Positions 24,103 to 35,200 of a stretch of DNA of 64,000 nt are shown here, piece by piece. The notes under the pieces are model-generated. The model was not told where the DNA came from and did no database searches. It saw only the letters and a program-made list of their open reading frames with translations. Both the position numbers and the translations under genes were made by a program. Source of the DNA: Rotaria socialis (Eukaryota; Rotifera; Eurotatoria; Philodinida; Philodinidae); NCBI GenBank assembly GCA_905331475.1, contig CAJNYU010003469.1, positions 62,001-126,000 of the forward strand, written 5' to 3'. Every line of letters begins with the position of its first letter. Position 1 is the stretch's first letter.

Positions 24103-25527
24103 AATTTGCTAGTTGACAGTAATTAAGAGACCCTTGAAGATTTGCACCGGTTGGTTAGTACCGTAAAAAAATGTTGAATGGCAATTAACGTTTAAGTACA
24201 AATATACATATATATATATATATATATATATGTTTATTTATTTAATGCGCAGTTAGTATTAAAGAATGCCTCGCCGAGCAAATATTGATGTGTGTAGGAG
24301 ACGTTTTCGCGGAATAGCGCCTTTGTTTAATAATTGTTGACATACTCTCATCATAACAACGTACAAAGGAGAAAAAGAAAAATGTTCTCTTATATTGCTA
24401 TAAACTTTGCCCTCCTATGTTAGAACAAGTAAAATTAATGCAAAACAATGTGGATAAGCATTGAGAAGCTTTAGAAATTAGAAAGTATGAATGATACAAG
24501 GCATCACTCTTTAATAATACAAACATAGATAAAAAAAAACAATGTTCAGATTAGACAACAGATAATATAATAATTTAAGAATGATGATAACCCGAGTTAT
24601 TGAAGATGAAAATAGACAGTATGCACCAGCTACGGTGATAGATTTACTACAGTTTTTTATTTAATAAATATTTCTTAATCGTTTGCTTGTCGATTTTCAA
24701 GGCCATGCTACTGGCAGAAAACAAATTTTTCATGACGGGAAGCTGTCTTTTACACAATTTTCAATGATTATTCACGCAGTAAAAAAGGGATCTGCAGAAA
24801 AGATTTGCATAGGTATATACACTCATTAAAGTCAATTATTTCGATAGATGATTGATTCAATGTCGACGTAAAGACTTTCATATTTCATATAAATAGACAA
24901 AACCAATAATCAATATGAAGGGCATTAGTAATATGTTACGTTACAAACAGTTATTTTTACTTTTAAGCAAAGAAAAAACCCTTGGATTTTATCTCAGCCA
25001 TGATGTATTAAAAAAAAGCAATTTTTTTTACTATAGTCATCATGATAGAGCGAAACGTTTTATTTTTCTATCCGTCAATCTGTTTTTCATTCGGCCATAC
25101 AAAGTATTGTGGTTGAAAATAGCTGTGTGTGATAGTATAATGTTTCGATAGATACCTGCCCTAGAACAATAAGAAATTTTTTCAATACGCAAAAAAACAA
25201 AAAATAATTTACATTAAACAGAATAATATCTAAAATTTTTCACGTCCTTGATGAAAAACACTCAAAATAAATTTTACGCAGACTATTTGCAATAGCTTTG
25301 ATCCGAAAACAAGTGTTATTATTTCAATAATGACCAAACCTATTTGGAAACAAGGGATGTAACTTCTATTTGCAATACAATGAATAGATTTTCATCTTTC
25401 ATTTTATGTCTAGAAAGTTTCTGTATATTTACTTCTTTTCAATGTATTATGGACTATTAATTAAAATAATATAAATACTCAAATGAAAGAATCAATGAAA
25501 ACGAATCAGTTCAATGTCTATTATTAC
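24103..25527. other. AT-rich intergenic region with (TA)n tract
   Basis: Contains a (TA)n microsatellite at about 24203-24231 and the TRAF promoter side. A short coding-like stretch on the plus strand near 24703-24811 could be an exon relic, but its neighbours do not fit in phase. Nothing else is supported. Confidence 0.45.
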
Positions 25528-26100
25528 TTATTCATTTGATACTTTTCGATATTGTATTGTTAAATGTTCAAATGGCTGTTCGTTGTCATCCATACGACTT
25601 GTACTCATAAAAACTTTAACAGAAAGTATATTTGAATCTTTTTCATCTAATAAATATTCCCGGCGAAGTAATCGAACGCTTGGATCTTTATTGAAACATG
25701 AACGTCCAATAGATTGAGTTTTAACAACAAAACTTTGTCCATTAATATCTCCTTCTTCAACATTAGCTAAGCCAACATTTTGTACATTTAAATATGAAAT
25801 ATTTGTAGATGCTTCATCGTTTGGATTGACACGTAGAAAACCCATTTCACGATGAAATGGTTTTAATTCCTTTGCATTTGACCATGTCGATAATGGATCA
25901 CTATTTGGTAATGGTTGAACGTTAAATGCATTGATATGAAGAATAAAATTCGGTTGACCAACATGTTCACATTTCAATTCACTTAAGTAAGCAAACGATT
26001 TTCCTTCAAGTTGAATTGTAGCTGATTCCGAACGCCAAACACCTAAAAGCCATTGAAGTTTTTCTAAGCATTTATGTACTGGTACTTTTGATAGAGACAT
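25528..26100 (-). CDS. Nitrobindin-like (THAP4 C-terminal type) haem-binding beta-barrel
   Basis: A small 190-residue protein in one uninterrupted frame. The N-terminal LQWLLGVWRSES (about residues 15-26) corresponds to the family's LxGxWxGxG signature, with the later glycines replaced by Ser. Central strands include FHREMGFLRVNP, and the C-terminus ends EHLTIQYRKVSNE. H179 there sits where nitrobindins place the haem-ligating histidine. Nitrobindins bind ferric haem and isomerise peroxynitrite; whether this one does is inferred. A pyrimidine-rich tract ending in AG abuts the ATG directly, which fixes the start and suggests a leader-splice acceptor. It is the last gene of a compact same-strand trio. 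Confidence 0.8.
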   Translation of the reverse strand: MSLSKVPVHKCLEKLQWLLGVWRSESATIQLEGKSFAYLSELKCEHVGQPNFILHINAFNVQPLPNSDPLSTWSNAKELKPFHREMGFLRVNPNDEASTNISYLNVQNVGLANVEEGDINGQSFVVKTQSIGRSCFNKDPSVRLLRREYLLDEKDSNILSVKVFMSTSRMDDNEQPFEHLTIQYRKVSNE

Positions 26101-26102
26101 CT
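26101..26102 (-). promoter_or_regulatory. Splice acceptor directly abutting the nitrobindin-like ATG
   Basis: On the minus strand the sequence reads TTTTTTTACCTTTAAATTTAG immediately before ATG, apart from one extra leading T omitted here. A mature message starting there would have no leader of its own. This fits spliced-leader addition or an intron in the 5' leader. Confidence 0.5.
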
Positions 26103-26218
26103 AAATTTAAAGGTAAAAAAAGCACACGATGAGATCTATTTTTTTCTCTTCTTTTTTTCTTTTCTTTATTTATGTTTTCATTTAAAAAAACACACGAACA
26201 AAATCATAATCGATGCGT

Positions 26219-26433
26219 TCAACGAACTTTTTCGCCCATGACTGCTTCAATAACATATGGAGCTAAAAGAATACAAAAAAATGCATATTTTTATTCTTTA
26301 GTTCTATGCAAATTATTTAACCTAAATTAATAAGTCCAACTGAGATAATAAATTGAATAAAACTTGATTTAACTTGCAAATCAGCCATTCGTTTGCTCAT
26401 CTCTGCATCATCTGTACTTGGTCCACCCAACAT
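26219..26433 (-). CDS. TOMM5: TOMM5-like mitochondrial import receptor subunit
   Basis: Two exons (26433-26322 and 26262-26219) encode only 51 residues, the same length as human TOMM5. The order is an acidic start with DDAEMSKRM, a hydrophobic membrane helix SSFIQFIISVGLINL, and APYVIEAVMGEKVR. This parallels the remembered human pattern of acidic residues, EEMKRKM, a single helix and a TPF turn. TOM5 is a tail-anchored subunit of the outer-membrane translocase that carries precursors to the TOM40 pore. The intron splits the codon for Ala before Pro. The gene lies 110 bases after the FAM185A-like stop and 118 bases before the nitrobindin-like ATG. Identification rests on a short sequence, so other tiny mitochondrial membrane proteins remain possible. 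Confidence 0.66.
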
Positions 26434-26542
26434 ATTTGATTAATTTTTTTTTGAACTTTAAAACTTTAATCTAAAACCGACAATAAACTTTGGCAAAAAT
26501 TTTACTCAGATTAATTAATGAAAATAAAAATAAAAATAAAAA

Positions 26543-26548
26543 TTTATT
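26543..26548 (-). terminator. Poly(A) signal overlapping the FAM185A-like stop codon
   Basis: The minus strand reads CAATAAA with TAA as the stop codon (26544-26546), so AATAAA overlaps the end of the coding region. This leaves almost no 3' untranslated sequence before the TOMM5-like gene. Confidence 0.45.
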
Positions 26549-28193
26549 GATCAACATGTCGATCAAGTTTCAATGTTGAAAACCAATCTCGTACATGGAG
26601 CTGAACAGTACCATTTGATGCGCTAACATCAATCGAGGCGCTAGCAGATTCGTCTGATATGAAACCATTGACTTGAACAATGCCTGCTTTTGTAACTGTT
26701 TTCCTGTGGAAATGTTCAGTAGCTGCGTCTTCTACTTGAACACGTTTACCAACAAGATTTAATCGAACATTTGCAGTGTCAACAACACCCAAATGAACGT
26801 CACCTGAATAAAGCTAATGTTTAGAGAAAAAATAATCAAAGTTTTAACTAAACCTTCTTTAGCCCTTATTGTTGATAAATCAGTAGAGAAAAAGAAGGCA
26901 TGCACATCACCTTTTTCACATTGAAGACTAACATCACCATCGATTGATTCTTAAATTCATAAAATTATTTCCATTTACAATTAAGAATGTGATCACTCAC
27001 TTATTTTTATTGAGCCTCGATTTAAATTAACTAAATATAAATTATTCGTAGAAAAAAAATAATCTAATATTATTGATATACTTATTCCATGGCCATGTAA
27101 CTTTCCAAAACGAAAATTTCCATGTTGTCCACGAATAAAAAAATGTTCAGAATCAATACTGTTGACGCGAATATCTGAATTCTCAACTTTTAATCTAACA
27201 AAAGGACCTTGCAATTTCGATCCCTGTATTATCTATTTAAATAGTAAATAATAAGAGATATATTTTTATCTAGATAGTTCTGTTTTTTTTCGTTTCATTA
27301 CACCATCTCTTTCTGTGCTTAAATCGATTGTTCCATGCAATGAACCTGAGCAAGTTATGTTGCCTGTTTGGCTGTGTACAACAATACTGTCTGCCTATTC
27401 ATTCAAAACAAAAATGATTATCTTCAATACAAAATGAGTTCAATTCGGAGACTTACAACTATATTCCTCAGTGAACATTCGCCTCGCTTTGTTTGAATCT
27501 GAAAAATAAATACAGCTATAATTTTCGCCGATTTTTATCAACAAATTTGGTTACGTGAACACGAGGACTTTGTAAATGTTCAACATTAACATTATTATTA
27601 TCCATACAATTGATATCAATTTCTAATTAAATAAATATCAAAAATTTATTCGTACGAAAACAATAATTTATCTACCATAATTTGGAGGAATTTGACAAAA
27701 TACTTCTAATGTATGTGCTAGTTCACTTAACTGTTTTTCACCTGATTCAGTGAAATTACCCATAACACGAAGTGTTCGATCATCAGAATTGAACACAGTA
27801 GAAAATTTAAATAATTTATTCCATTTGTCTTTTGAAAATTGAAAATCACTATCACCTAAACCCAACGTTTTACTTCAAAAAAAAAAGATTTGCTTCGTTT
27901 AATATCCTATTCATACCATATATTGTGAAAAAAGCTTTATCAAGTCTTGGAAAATCTTTCGGATGTATTGGTGTCACATAGAGATTAAATGGACATCGAA
28001 CTTCTAATCTACCTTGCTTGGGAATCTGCATTGTCTCTGAATAAATGGTTTGAACTTGAGCATTTCTCATCACACTAGATGGTGACGTGTCTATTTCGCT
28101 AAAACATCGCCATTGTTGTTTGGAAAGGTTAACAACAAACCGTTTTGAAAGATTGTGAATCGATAATCGAGTGACATGAGAACAATAGATCAT
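26544..28193 (-). CDS. FAM185A: FAM185A-like protein with adhesin-type beta repeats
   Basis: Nine exons sum in frame to 398 residues, close to the human FAM185A length of about 390. Exons are 28193-27917, 27855-27676, 27622-27555, 27498-27457, 27394-27302, 27232-27082, 27030-27001, 26949-26854 and 26803-26544. The N-terminus MIYCSHVTRLSIHNLSKRF is basic and Ser-rich like a mitochondrial presequence. CPFNLYVTPIHPKDFPRL follows. The rest is short beta-rich units such as SIVVHSQTGNITCSGSLHG and GDVHLGVVDTANVRLNL, in the DUF4097/adhesin style. An acceptor seven bases before the ATG supports this start over the open frame upstream. The molecular role of the family is not established. The name is based on overall resemblance and length. 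Confidence 0.58.
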
Positions 28194-29045
28194 TGCGTAT
28201 CTAAAAGGTAAAGCATGCATACATAGATGAATAGTCACTGAAAATTTATTTTTGTGCAAAATCAACATAAAACAATCAATGGTGATATAACATTCGTGAA
28301 AACAAATTAACAGACAACAGCAACAGCATACATACGCTTGATTTATCTTCATGTATCCCTTCGATCGTCGTTTTTGAAATATCGTTTTTTATCGGATTTA
28401 TAAACATCGATAGTAAATTCATCGTTGCTATTATCATTATAAGGCAAATTTTTGTCTGAGAAGATAATTGAACTTTATTTCAATCTATTATAAAGATAAG
28501 AAAACATAAAATATTAAAACAAATGATTGATAAGCATAAGTCTTTATAGCGATGTCAAAATCTGGCAAATTTCATCTAGCAGTGACAGAGATGAACAACT
28601 TTATCATAGATGCGAAATTATATATGATGATTCAGATGATGGTATTGAACAATTTTGATGCTTCACGTATGCGTAAATGCTAACGAAGGGTAATTAACAC
28701 GCAATCTACAGCAACCAAAGTTTATTAGATTTAGCCGATCTCTAGATTATCATAACAAATAACCATTGTAAAAAAAATTCTGTATTCAATGAATTTTTGT
28801 TTAAATTTCGAATATGATACTTATAGAATTGAATTCTTTGATAGAATAAAAATCAGATAGATATTTCCGGAAAGTAATTTTTCGAATTTATAGGATTTGT
28901 TTTTCGTCAGAAAATAAACAAATAAAACAAGAAGAAAGCTTTTCTAGTTTATTCTGTTATAAACGTCATACACAAACATATATATTTATTCGCACGAGTT
29001 TTTAAACTTTCAGCTTTCATTACGATGATGACATTGTTTCGGACG
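28194..29045. other. Intergenic region between FAM185A-like and SREK1 genes
   Basis: Holds a Cys-rich upstream frame (to 28352) that is probably intron or leader, the promoter side of the trio, and the 3' end of SREK1. No other feature is seen. Confidence 0.45.
28201..28202 (-). promoter_or_regulatory. Splice acceptor just upstream of the FAM185A-like ATG
   Basis: The minus strand reads GCTTTACCTTTTAG then ATACGCA and ATG. The pyrimidine tract and AG mark the start of the mature message, and exclude the longer frame reaching 28352. Confidence 0.5.
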
Positions 29046-31645
29046 TTAATGTTTGTTTCGTCGATAATGATCATTGGATCGTGAACGATTTTTTCGATCA
29101 CGTGATCGACTATGTTTTCTTGATCTAATGAAGAAAAAACAAACATTATTATCCTTAATTTTAATAATTGTAAATACAAACTTTGATCGAGAATTCGATG
29201 AATGTTTCGCTTTAGAAGACTTCTTACGAGATTTTGATTTCGATGATGAATGATGGCCATCATCACTTTCATCTTGTGTTCCGTTATCTTGACGCCGCGA
29301 TGTACTAAAAAAAAGGAGTTTCTTTTAAATAATTGTTAGAGACTTAAAATGTAAAACATACCTTCGAGAGTGTGATTGATTCAATTTCGTCTCTTCATCA
29401 TCTAAATAATCCGATAGAAAATTAAAATATTTTAGCAAGCGGTTATTTGATTTACGTACCACTTCGTACATCTCGTACAATCGCTGGTTTGATGATATGT
29501 GTGCTTGTATGATTTACACTATTCAAAATTAAAAATGAAAAACTTTATTAACATAGAATTCTACTTACAATAATGGTCGATTAAAAAATTGAAAGCCATT
29601 AATGGAAAGTACTTTAGGAATCGATGGTTGTTCACTAAATTCCACATAAGCACTCCGCGTTTCAGCATTTTCGTCAGTATATGCAGCACGAATATATCGA
29701 ATTTCACCAATTTGTGAAATAAATTCATGTAACACTTCCAAACTAATCTAATACAAAAGTAAACAAGTCAAATATATGTACTTCAATACGTTAGCAACCC
29801 TTCTACGATTCGCTTGCATTGATCTGACACTACCTAAGGTAAAATCCTTCAGGGAACATCAATCATGCAATTTTACTTTCAATGAAACAAATCTTTCGGC
29901 TATAAGTGAAAAAAATCAACAGAGACTGTGACCTTTACCGCATCAGAGACTCGCTTTATTCACTTTTTGTTGAATTTGTTTTGTATCATATGCTTATGAT
30001 CAGATATTGCATTTGGTTGAAAACGAAGTTTCATGTTCCTTTCGCTCTACTCTAATATGTCGGTCGCTTCGAAATGGACTATAATGTAATCTAAGCGAAT
30101 CTCACATGACGCACTGACATCTATATATAAATTTGTTTATTATCATTTTACTTACATCTTTATCTAAATTAGATAAGTAAACTGTTCGTCGAATTTCTTC
30201 AACTTTTGAAATATCAAGTATTCCTTGTAATGGTGGATATGGTGGTAAATATCGATCACTTAATTCAGGATCAATTGTTTCAATAATAGCATTTGGTGGT
30301 TGACCAACCAATCGATTGATAACTGTACTTGGCCATGTTGGACCGCCACTAAGTAGTCTTATATTTGGATCTAGTGGTGCACAATAAATCATAGCATCAG
30401 TTTCATGAGGTATTTCATTAATGAATACTTGAGTTACAATTAATGGCTTATCAATAAATATGATATTTGTCATATTTAATGCTCCATGAACACTATCAAG
30501 ATGATCGAATTTTATGTAGCCAACTTTACCATTGATCGAAGCTGTTAAAGTGTCGCTAGAAGATAAAAGGATTTTTAGTTTTTAAAGTCGACTTTTTAGA
30601 ACTAGCATGAAATAACGAAATTCTTAAAAGTGATGACCATTATTTCATATACATCCAGTGAAATAAAAAAATCTCATGCAACTTTACCCCGATGTACAAA
30701 TTGTATTGAACAAATTTCAATATCGTATGGGAAGATTTGACGGATCAACTAAAACAAAACAGTGATGATATTTGTTTTTCCATAATACTTCATAGATCAT
30801 CAAAAATAATCTCAAGTCTAAAGATAGTTTACATTTTAAGTTAACCGCTACGTCACCAGTTTACTATAATGAGAAGAATAGCAATTAAACAGCTAGTCGA
30901 TAGTCGATAGAAATATAAAGTGATGAAAATTTTAGGAAAAATCTTTGTATACTATTGAAAAACTAATTTCTTAATCTTAGAGACACATAATCATTGCGCT
31001 TTTTAGACTTATTCAAACCTTTGGTTTTCCAAAAAAGCCATGCCGCACATATAAACGTCATTTTCCTAAAGTATAAAACAACATAACATACATATTCATA
31101 TCTATTGGGGTCTAGGTCAGTTGCTCGCTGTGACTAGTAGCGCGAGCAAGCGTATATACGAGCAATTGTCCTGCGAGCAAGTGACCGTCTCCCATATCTA
31201 TTGGTGCATTGTCTTGTTTCTACACTATCTATCAAAAGTCCGTTTCGAAAGCCTACATGAATACCCGATACAAGAAATATATTATAATAATTTTTAAATG
31301 TCACTGTAAATTCTTGAACTATGCATGAAATGGATATTCATGTAAACTTTCCGAATGACTTTTTTGCCACACCTTCTGTATTAGATTTATGCATCTCGTG
31401 TTAGCGATAAAAATCTATAGTAAATGCTAAATTCTTTACAATGGAAAAACGATTGCCTGGCGTTGAGTTTCGAATAAAAAAAACTGAAGCAATAATTGAA
31501 ACACTTCGTGTTACCTTTCTGGATATAGTTGAATTTCTTTGACCGTCCCAATAAAGTTAAACAGCGATTTTAATTGATCTTTTTGACATGAAGTTGATAC
31601 ATTACACACTTGAACGATTTTACTCTTCGAAATTACTACTGACAT
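29046..31645 (-). CDS. SREK1: SREK1-like splicing regulator, two RRMs and an RS tail
   Basis: A nuclear SR-related protein that modulates splice-site choice. Seven exons (31645-31515, 30555-30156, 29747-29569, 29518-29460, 29401-29362, 29304-29182, 29124-29046) sum to 336 residues. RRM1 reads IVQVCNVSTSCQKDQLKSLF, then GKVGYIKF and IIFIDKPLIV. A Pro-rich linker with PLDPNIRLLSGG follows. RRM2 starts ISKVEEIRRTVYLSNLDKD, with SAYVEFSEQPSIPKVLSING. FVNHTSTHIIKP corresponds to the human INHSNNAIVKP segment. The Ser/Arg tail (KSKSRKKSSK, HSRSRDRKNRSRS) is much shorter than in vertebrates, where the protein exceeds 500 residues. TTTCTTTTCTAG abuts the ATG, a leader-type acceptor. Confidence 0.88.
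31097..31204. mobile_element. Very small foldback insert with 12-bp flanking duplication
   Basis: An exact direct repeat CATATCTATTGG at 31097-31108 and 31193-31204 brackets an 84-bp insert. The insert has inverted ends containing GGTCAGTTGCTCGC and the complement of GCGAGCAAGTGACC, matching at 13 of 14 positions, and more copies of CGAGCAA between. It sits in the first SREK1 intron. It has no coding capacity. Confidence 0.6.
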
Positions 31646-31647
31646 CT
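31646..31647 (-). promoter_or_regulatory. Splice acceptor directly abutting the SREK1 ATG
   Basis: The minus strand reads AATTTCTTTTCTAG immediately followed by ATG, a strong pyrimidine tract and AG with no leader in between. Confidence 0.55.
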
Positions 31648-32235
31648 AGAAAAGAAATTGAATTCTTTATTTACTCAATGAAGTTCTTCCTTCACGTTTT
31701 TTTGTCTAATTTAATATTCCTCTAAATACTTGCTGGTTTTTATTTTATTTCCATACAAGAGATAAAGACAAAAGAAAAAGAACCAAAAAAAATCTATTTT
31801 TTACAAAGAAAAAAATGAACACATGAAAATACATGATACACAACACAAATATAATATATCATAAGCACAGAAAGGAAAAAAATGACAAAATAGCATCTAA
31901 TCTGAGTGCTACAGAATCTAAATAAATTCGTTTAGGATTTCTCTTGTTTTTGTTATTACCAAAAATATCGATTAAATGAAGATTTAAGGATAAGAAAGAA
32001 AAATAGTCGCAAAGGGGAAAAAACTAAATGAACGTTATACTCTTTCCTCCCTGAGATATACAAAAGAAACCATAAGTCGCTTTTCCTGAGTTATTCATGT
32101 TCATTTGATTTTCAAGAATGTGCGAAATGGTAAGACTAGATATAAATAGTGAATGCAAATTGATAGATTACAGAATTGAACGAAGATTTCTTTCGAGCTT
32201 CTAAAGAAAAAAAGAAGACGAATGAAGAAAATAAA
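31648..32235. other. Intergenic region between SREK1 and ATAD2 genes
   Basis: About 590 A-rich bases holding the SREK1 promoter side and the ATAD2 3' end. No further feature was recognised. Confidence 0.45.
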
Positions 32236-35200
32236 TTAAATTTTATAAATAAATAAATAAATAAATACTTCAAAGATTAATTCATCTGATGGCAGCGATC
32301 GACATGATTCGATTATATCGAATAATTCAAACCAAACTTGACTTAATTTTTCGACAGCATAATTATTTGTATGTTCAACAAGATAATTTAAATTTGATTC
32401 AAGACGTTCAATATCAACTTGTTTCCTTGAAATTTCATTTTGTTCAATATTGACTGGTGCTGATTCAATAGTCTAGTAAAACGAAATAAATCGATTAAAA
32501 AGAAACACAAGTTCGAAACAAAATATACTTTAACAGATGGTTCTTCAGTTCGTTGTCGTTTAGCTTTTGTATCTGTTGACGTATCATCTACGGATGTCAA
32601 TTTCGATGGTGATAAGGAAGTAGAAGATACTGTTCGTTTAACACGTTTTTTATTAGAGTGTTCTAGTGAAGGTGATGATGAACTTGACGATTGATTTGTT
32701 GCTGTCGCGATGGACTCAGTCGTATTGTGTGTTGGCGTTGGTGGTTTTGTTGATGCTTCAGTTGTAGCTGGTGCTGATCCTGCATCTTCAGCCGAGAGAA
32801 CAGTTTCCTAAAACAAAATTACATATTAAGAATTTTATTTTGTGAACGATATTTAGTTCTTGTTGAAGGTAATTGAAATGAGTCAAAGATTATATTTCAT
32901 ATCCATCATTGGAAATCAGTGATGGAAACTTTGAAGTCTCGAGCAATGGGTTCGAATACACCAAGTACATAGAATTTTACTAACTTCACGAAGCCTTTGC
33001 TTTTACATGAATTGAATCATTAGAAAAACAATAGTTTACACGTGCTTTCAGGAGGCATAAAGTAGATTTTTGTCAATGAACTGCGGTAGGAAAATATTTC
33101 TAAGATTTCGTTTTCGATTTCAATCCAAACAAATTTATCGAAAATTTCCTTCGAACTCTTAATTGCATATTTTTCTGTACACACTCTTTTACAATAAGAA
33201 ATTCTCCTCTCAGCCCTATCGTATTTGATCAGCCTAGAAACTTTCTCATCAATCCATTATATCTAATCGTCGTAATATATGCTTACTTCATTGTGTCCAT
33301 TAACTAATTCTTTTTCTTTGGCTTGTTTTCTTGTTAATGTTGAACGTTGACTAACATTACTTTTGCTTCTTCTCGATGAGTTTCTTGTTGATATCGTTGA
33401 AGTATCTAATGGCGCATCAGATTGATCAGTTGTATTATTTAAAGTTTTATTTGTTAAATCCATTTGATGTTCCGTATCATTTTGTGAAGCATTTTCATTA
33501 TCTTGATTATTAATATCACTTGCTGCTGCTGCTGCTGCTGAAACTGCTTGGTCAGTAAATACATAATCAGGAAGAGATGCTCTCGGATCATCACCTATAT
33601 GAAGAAAAACGAAAATTAACCGAAAAGAAAACAATTATATCTTATAACAAACCTCGTTGTTTTCGTGCTTCCGTAACTTGTTGACATAGTAATTCAAAGT
33701 CCATATCAAGTTCAGCATTAATATGAAATTGACAAACATCACGTAATTCACAAGCTCGATGGCGAATTAATCGTCCTAATATTGAATAAAATTAACTCGT
33801 TTTTTTCTTTTCGAATTTAAAACAATTCTTTACCTTGTGTTGTATGATCTGGATTGTAGAGTAAAGCATTTGAAACAATCAAATCAATATCTTGTGTAAA
33901 CTGTTTCACAGATGAATAACCATGCTTATCAACTTTCTCGAGCATCATTGAAAATGTCATTGGACTTTCGATAACATCATAATAATCTGGCACATCTTCA
34001 ACATCGATTGGTCGTGAAAAGTATGTAAAACGTTTATCACGCAATAGGACTTTTAACATATCGCGAAGAAAAACACGAAGTTCAGTCATTGTTGCTTCCT
34101 CACGTAACTGTAAACGTTCTAATTCTTGTTGAGTACGTGCAAGAGAGACTGGTGCTGGCTCAGCGAGTTCCAAGACTTCTTGAATTGGCTCTGAGAAAAC
34201 ATGGTAATATTAACAAAATCAAATTTGACTATGATTTATTTACCTTTGGCAGTTTCTGTTGTAGTTAAAGATGAAAACATTTCTTCGTGGAATAGTGGAG
34301 CAAAGAAAGCATAGCGATCTTGAGAATTTGGTACTGATAATGTGAATGTTGATTTTGGAGAAATAATCTGACTTATCTAGAGAAGAAATATTTTCATAGA
34401 ACAAAAGAATCAAAAATAGCGGAAACTGTTTGAACCCGAATGCAATATAAATTTTAGCATGAAATGAATAATGTCTACCATAGAATCAAAAAGCTCGCAC
34501 CCCACAGTTTCTTCTTAAAGACAATCAACAGTATTCTTTTTATTTAGATAACGTGTGACCAAATTCTTAAACAGTAATTCAGTAGCTCCCAATTCCTTAA
34601 ATTTTCGTCTATTAAACTTTATCTAATGATCATAACTGAGTGAAAGCCAACGTCATATTTCTAACTCTCTTTGAAATCTATCAATTTGCTGTCCACTGAT
34701 TACAAATCTGAAACAATACACATAGCGAGCTTTAAAAAGTCTCATAGATCTAAAGGATTGTTTTCAATAACTGACGAGCACTGTGGTTTGACAATGCCAC
34801 CAGTCACTACAGAAGCAGAACTGTAGTTCTTCTTTAGAAAAGTACGAAAAGTTGAATGGAACTTATTAGCGTATACTCTTAATCGTATTAGTTCAAAAGA
34901 AGAAAAAAATCAAAACTTACATCTGGATGAATATCATCAAATGAATCTGTTTCAAGTGCAATTAAAATTAATATGGGTAAGTTTGGTGGTAATGTCCGTA
35001 CATTAGAGACAAACATATATTGTACAGATTCAGATAATTTAGGCCAAAGATTATCAATATCTGGTACATAGATAATAGCTGGAGCGCTTCGGCGTGCTTC
35101 CGTAAACAGCTGAGCACAAGCTTCTTCAGGTGTACGTGATGTTTGAGCATGAAGATAACCAAGTTCAAATATGAAAAATGCACAGTCAAGTTGTTGAACA

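Noticed and set aside
24703-24811. Plus-strand coding-like piece reading GRKQIFHDGKLSFTQFSMII
   Set aside because: The upstream exon-like sequence does not join in phase and no family was recognised; a relic or chance frame.
28194-28352. Upstream Cys-rich extension of the FAM185A-like frame
   Set aside because: A pyrimidine tract and AG at 28201-28202 place the mature start after it, and the Cys run is composition bias.
30680-30765. Possible extra SREK1 exon reading LIRQIFPYDIEICSIQF
   Set aside because: Joining the exon ending at 31515 straight to 30555 gives the conserved RRM1 in frame; this piece would break it.
32940-32975. GGGTTCGAATA resembling a tRNA T-arm
   Set aside because: No acceptor stem, D-arm or anticodon arm can be fitted around it.
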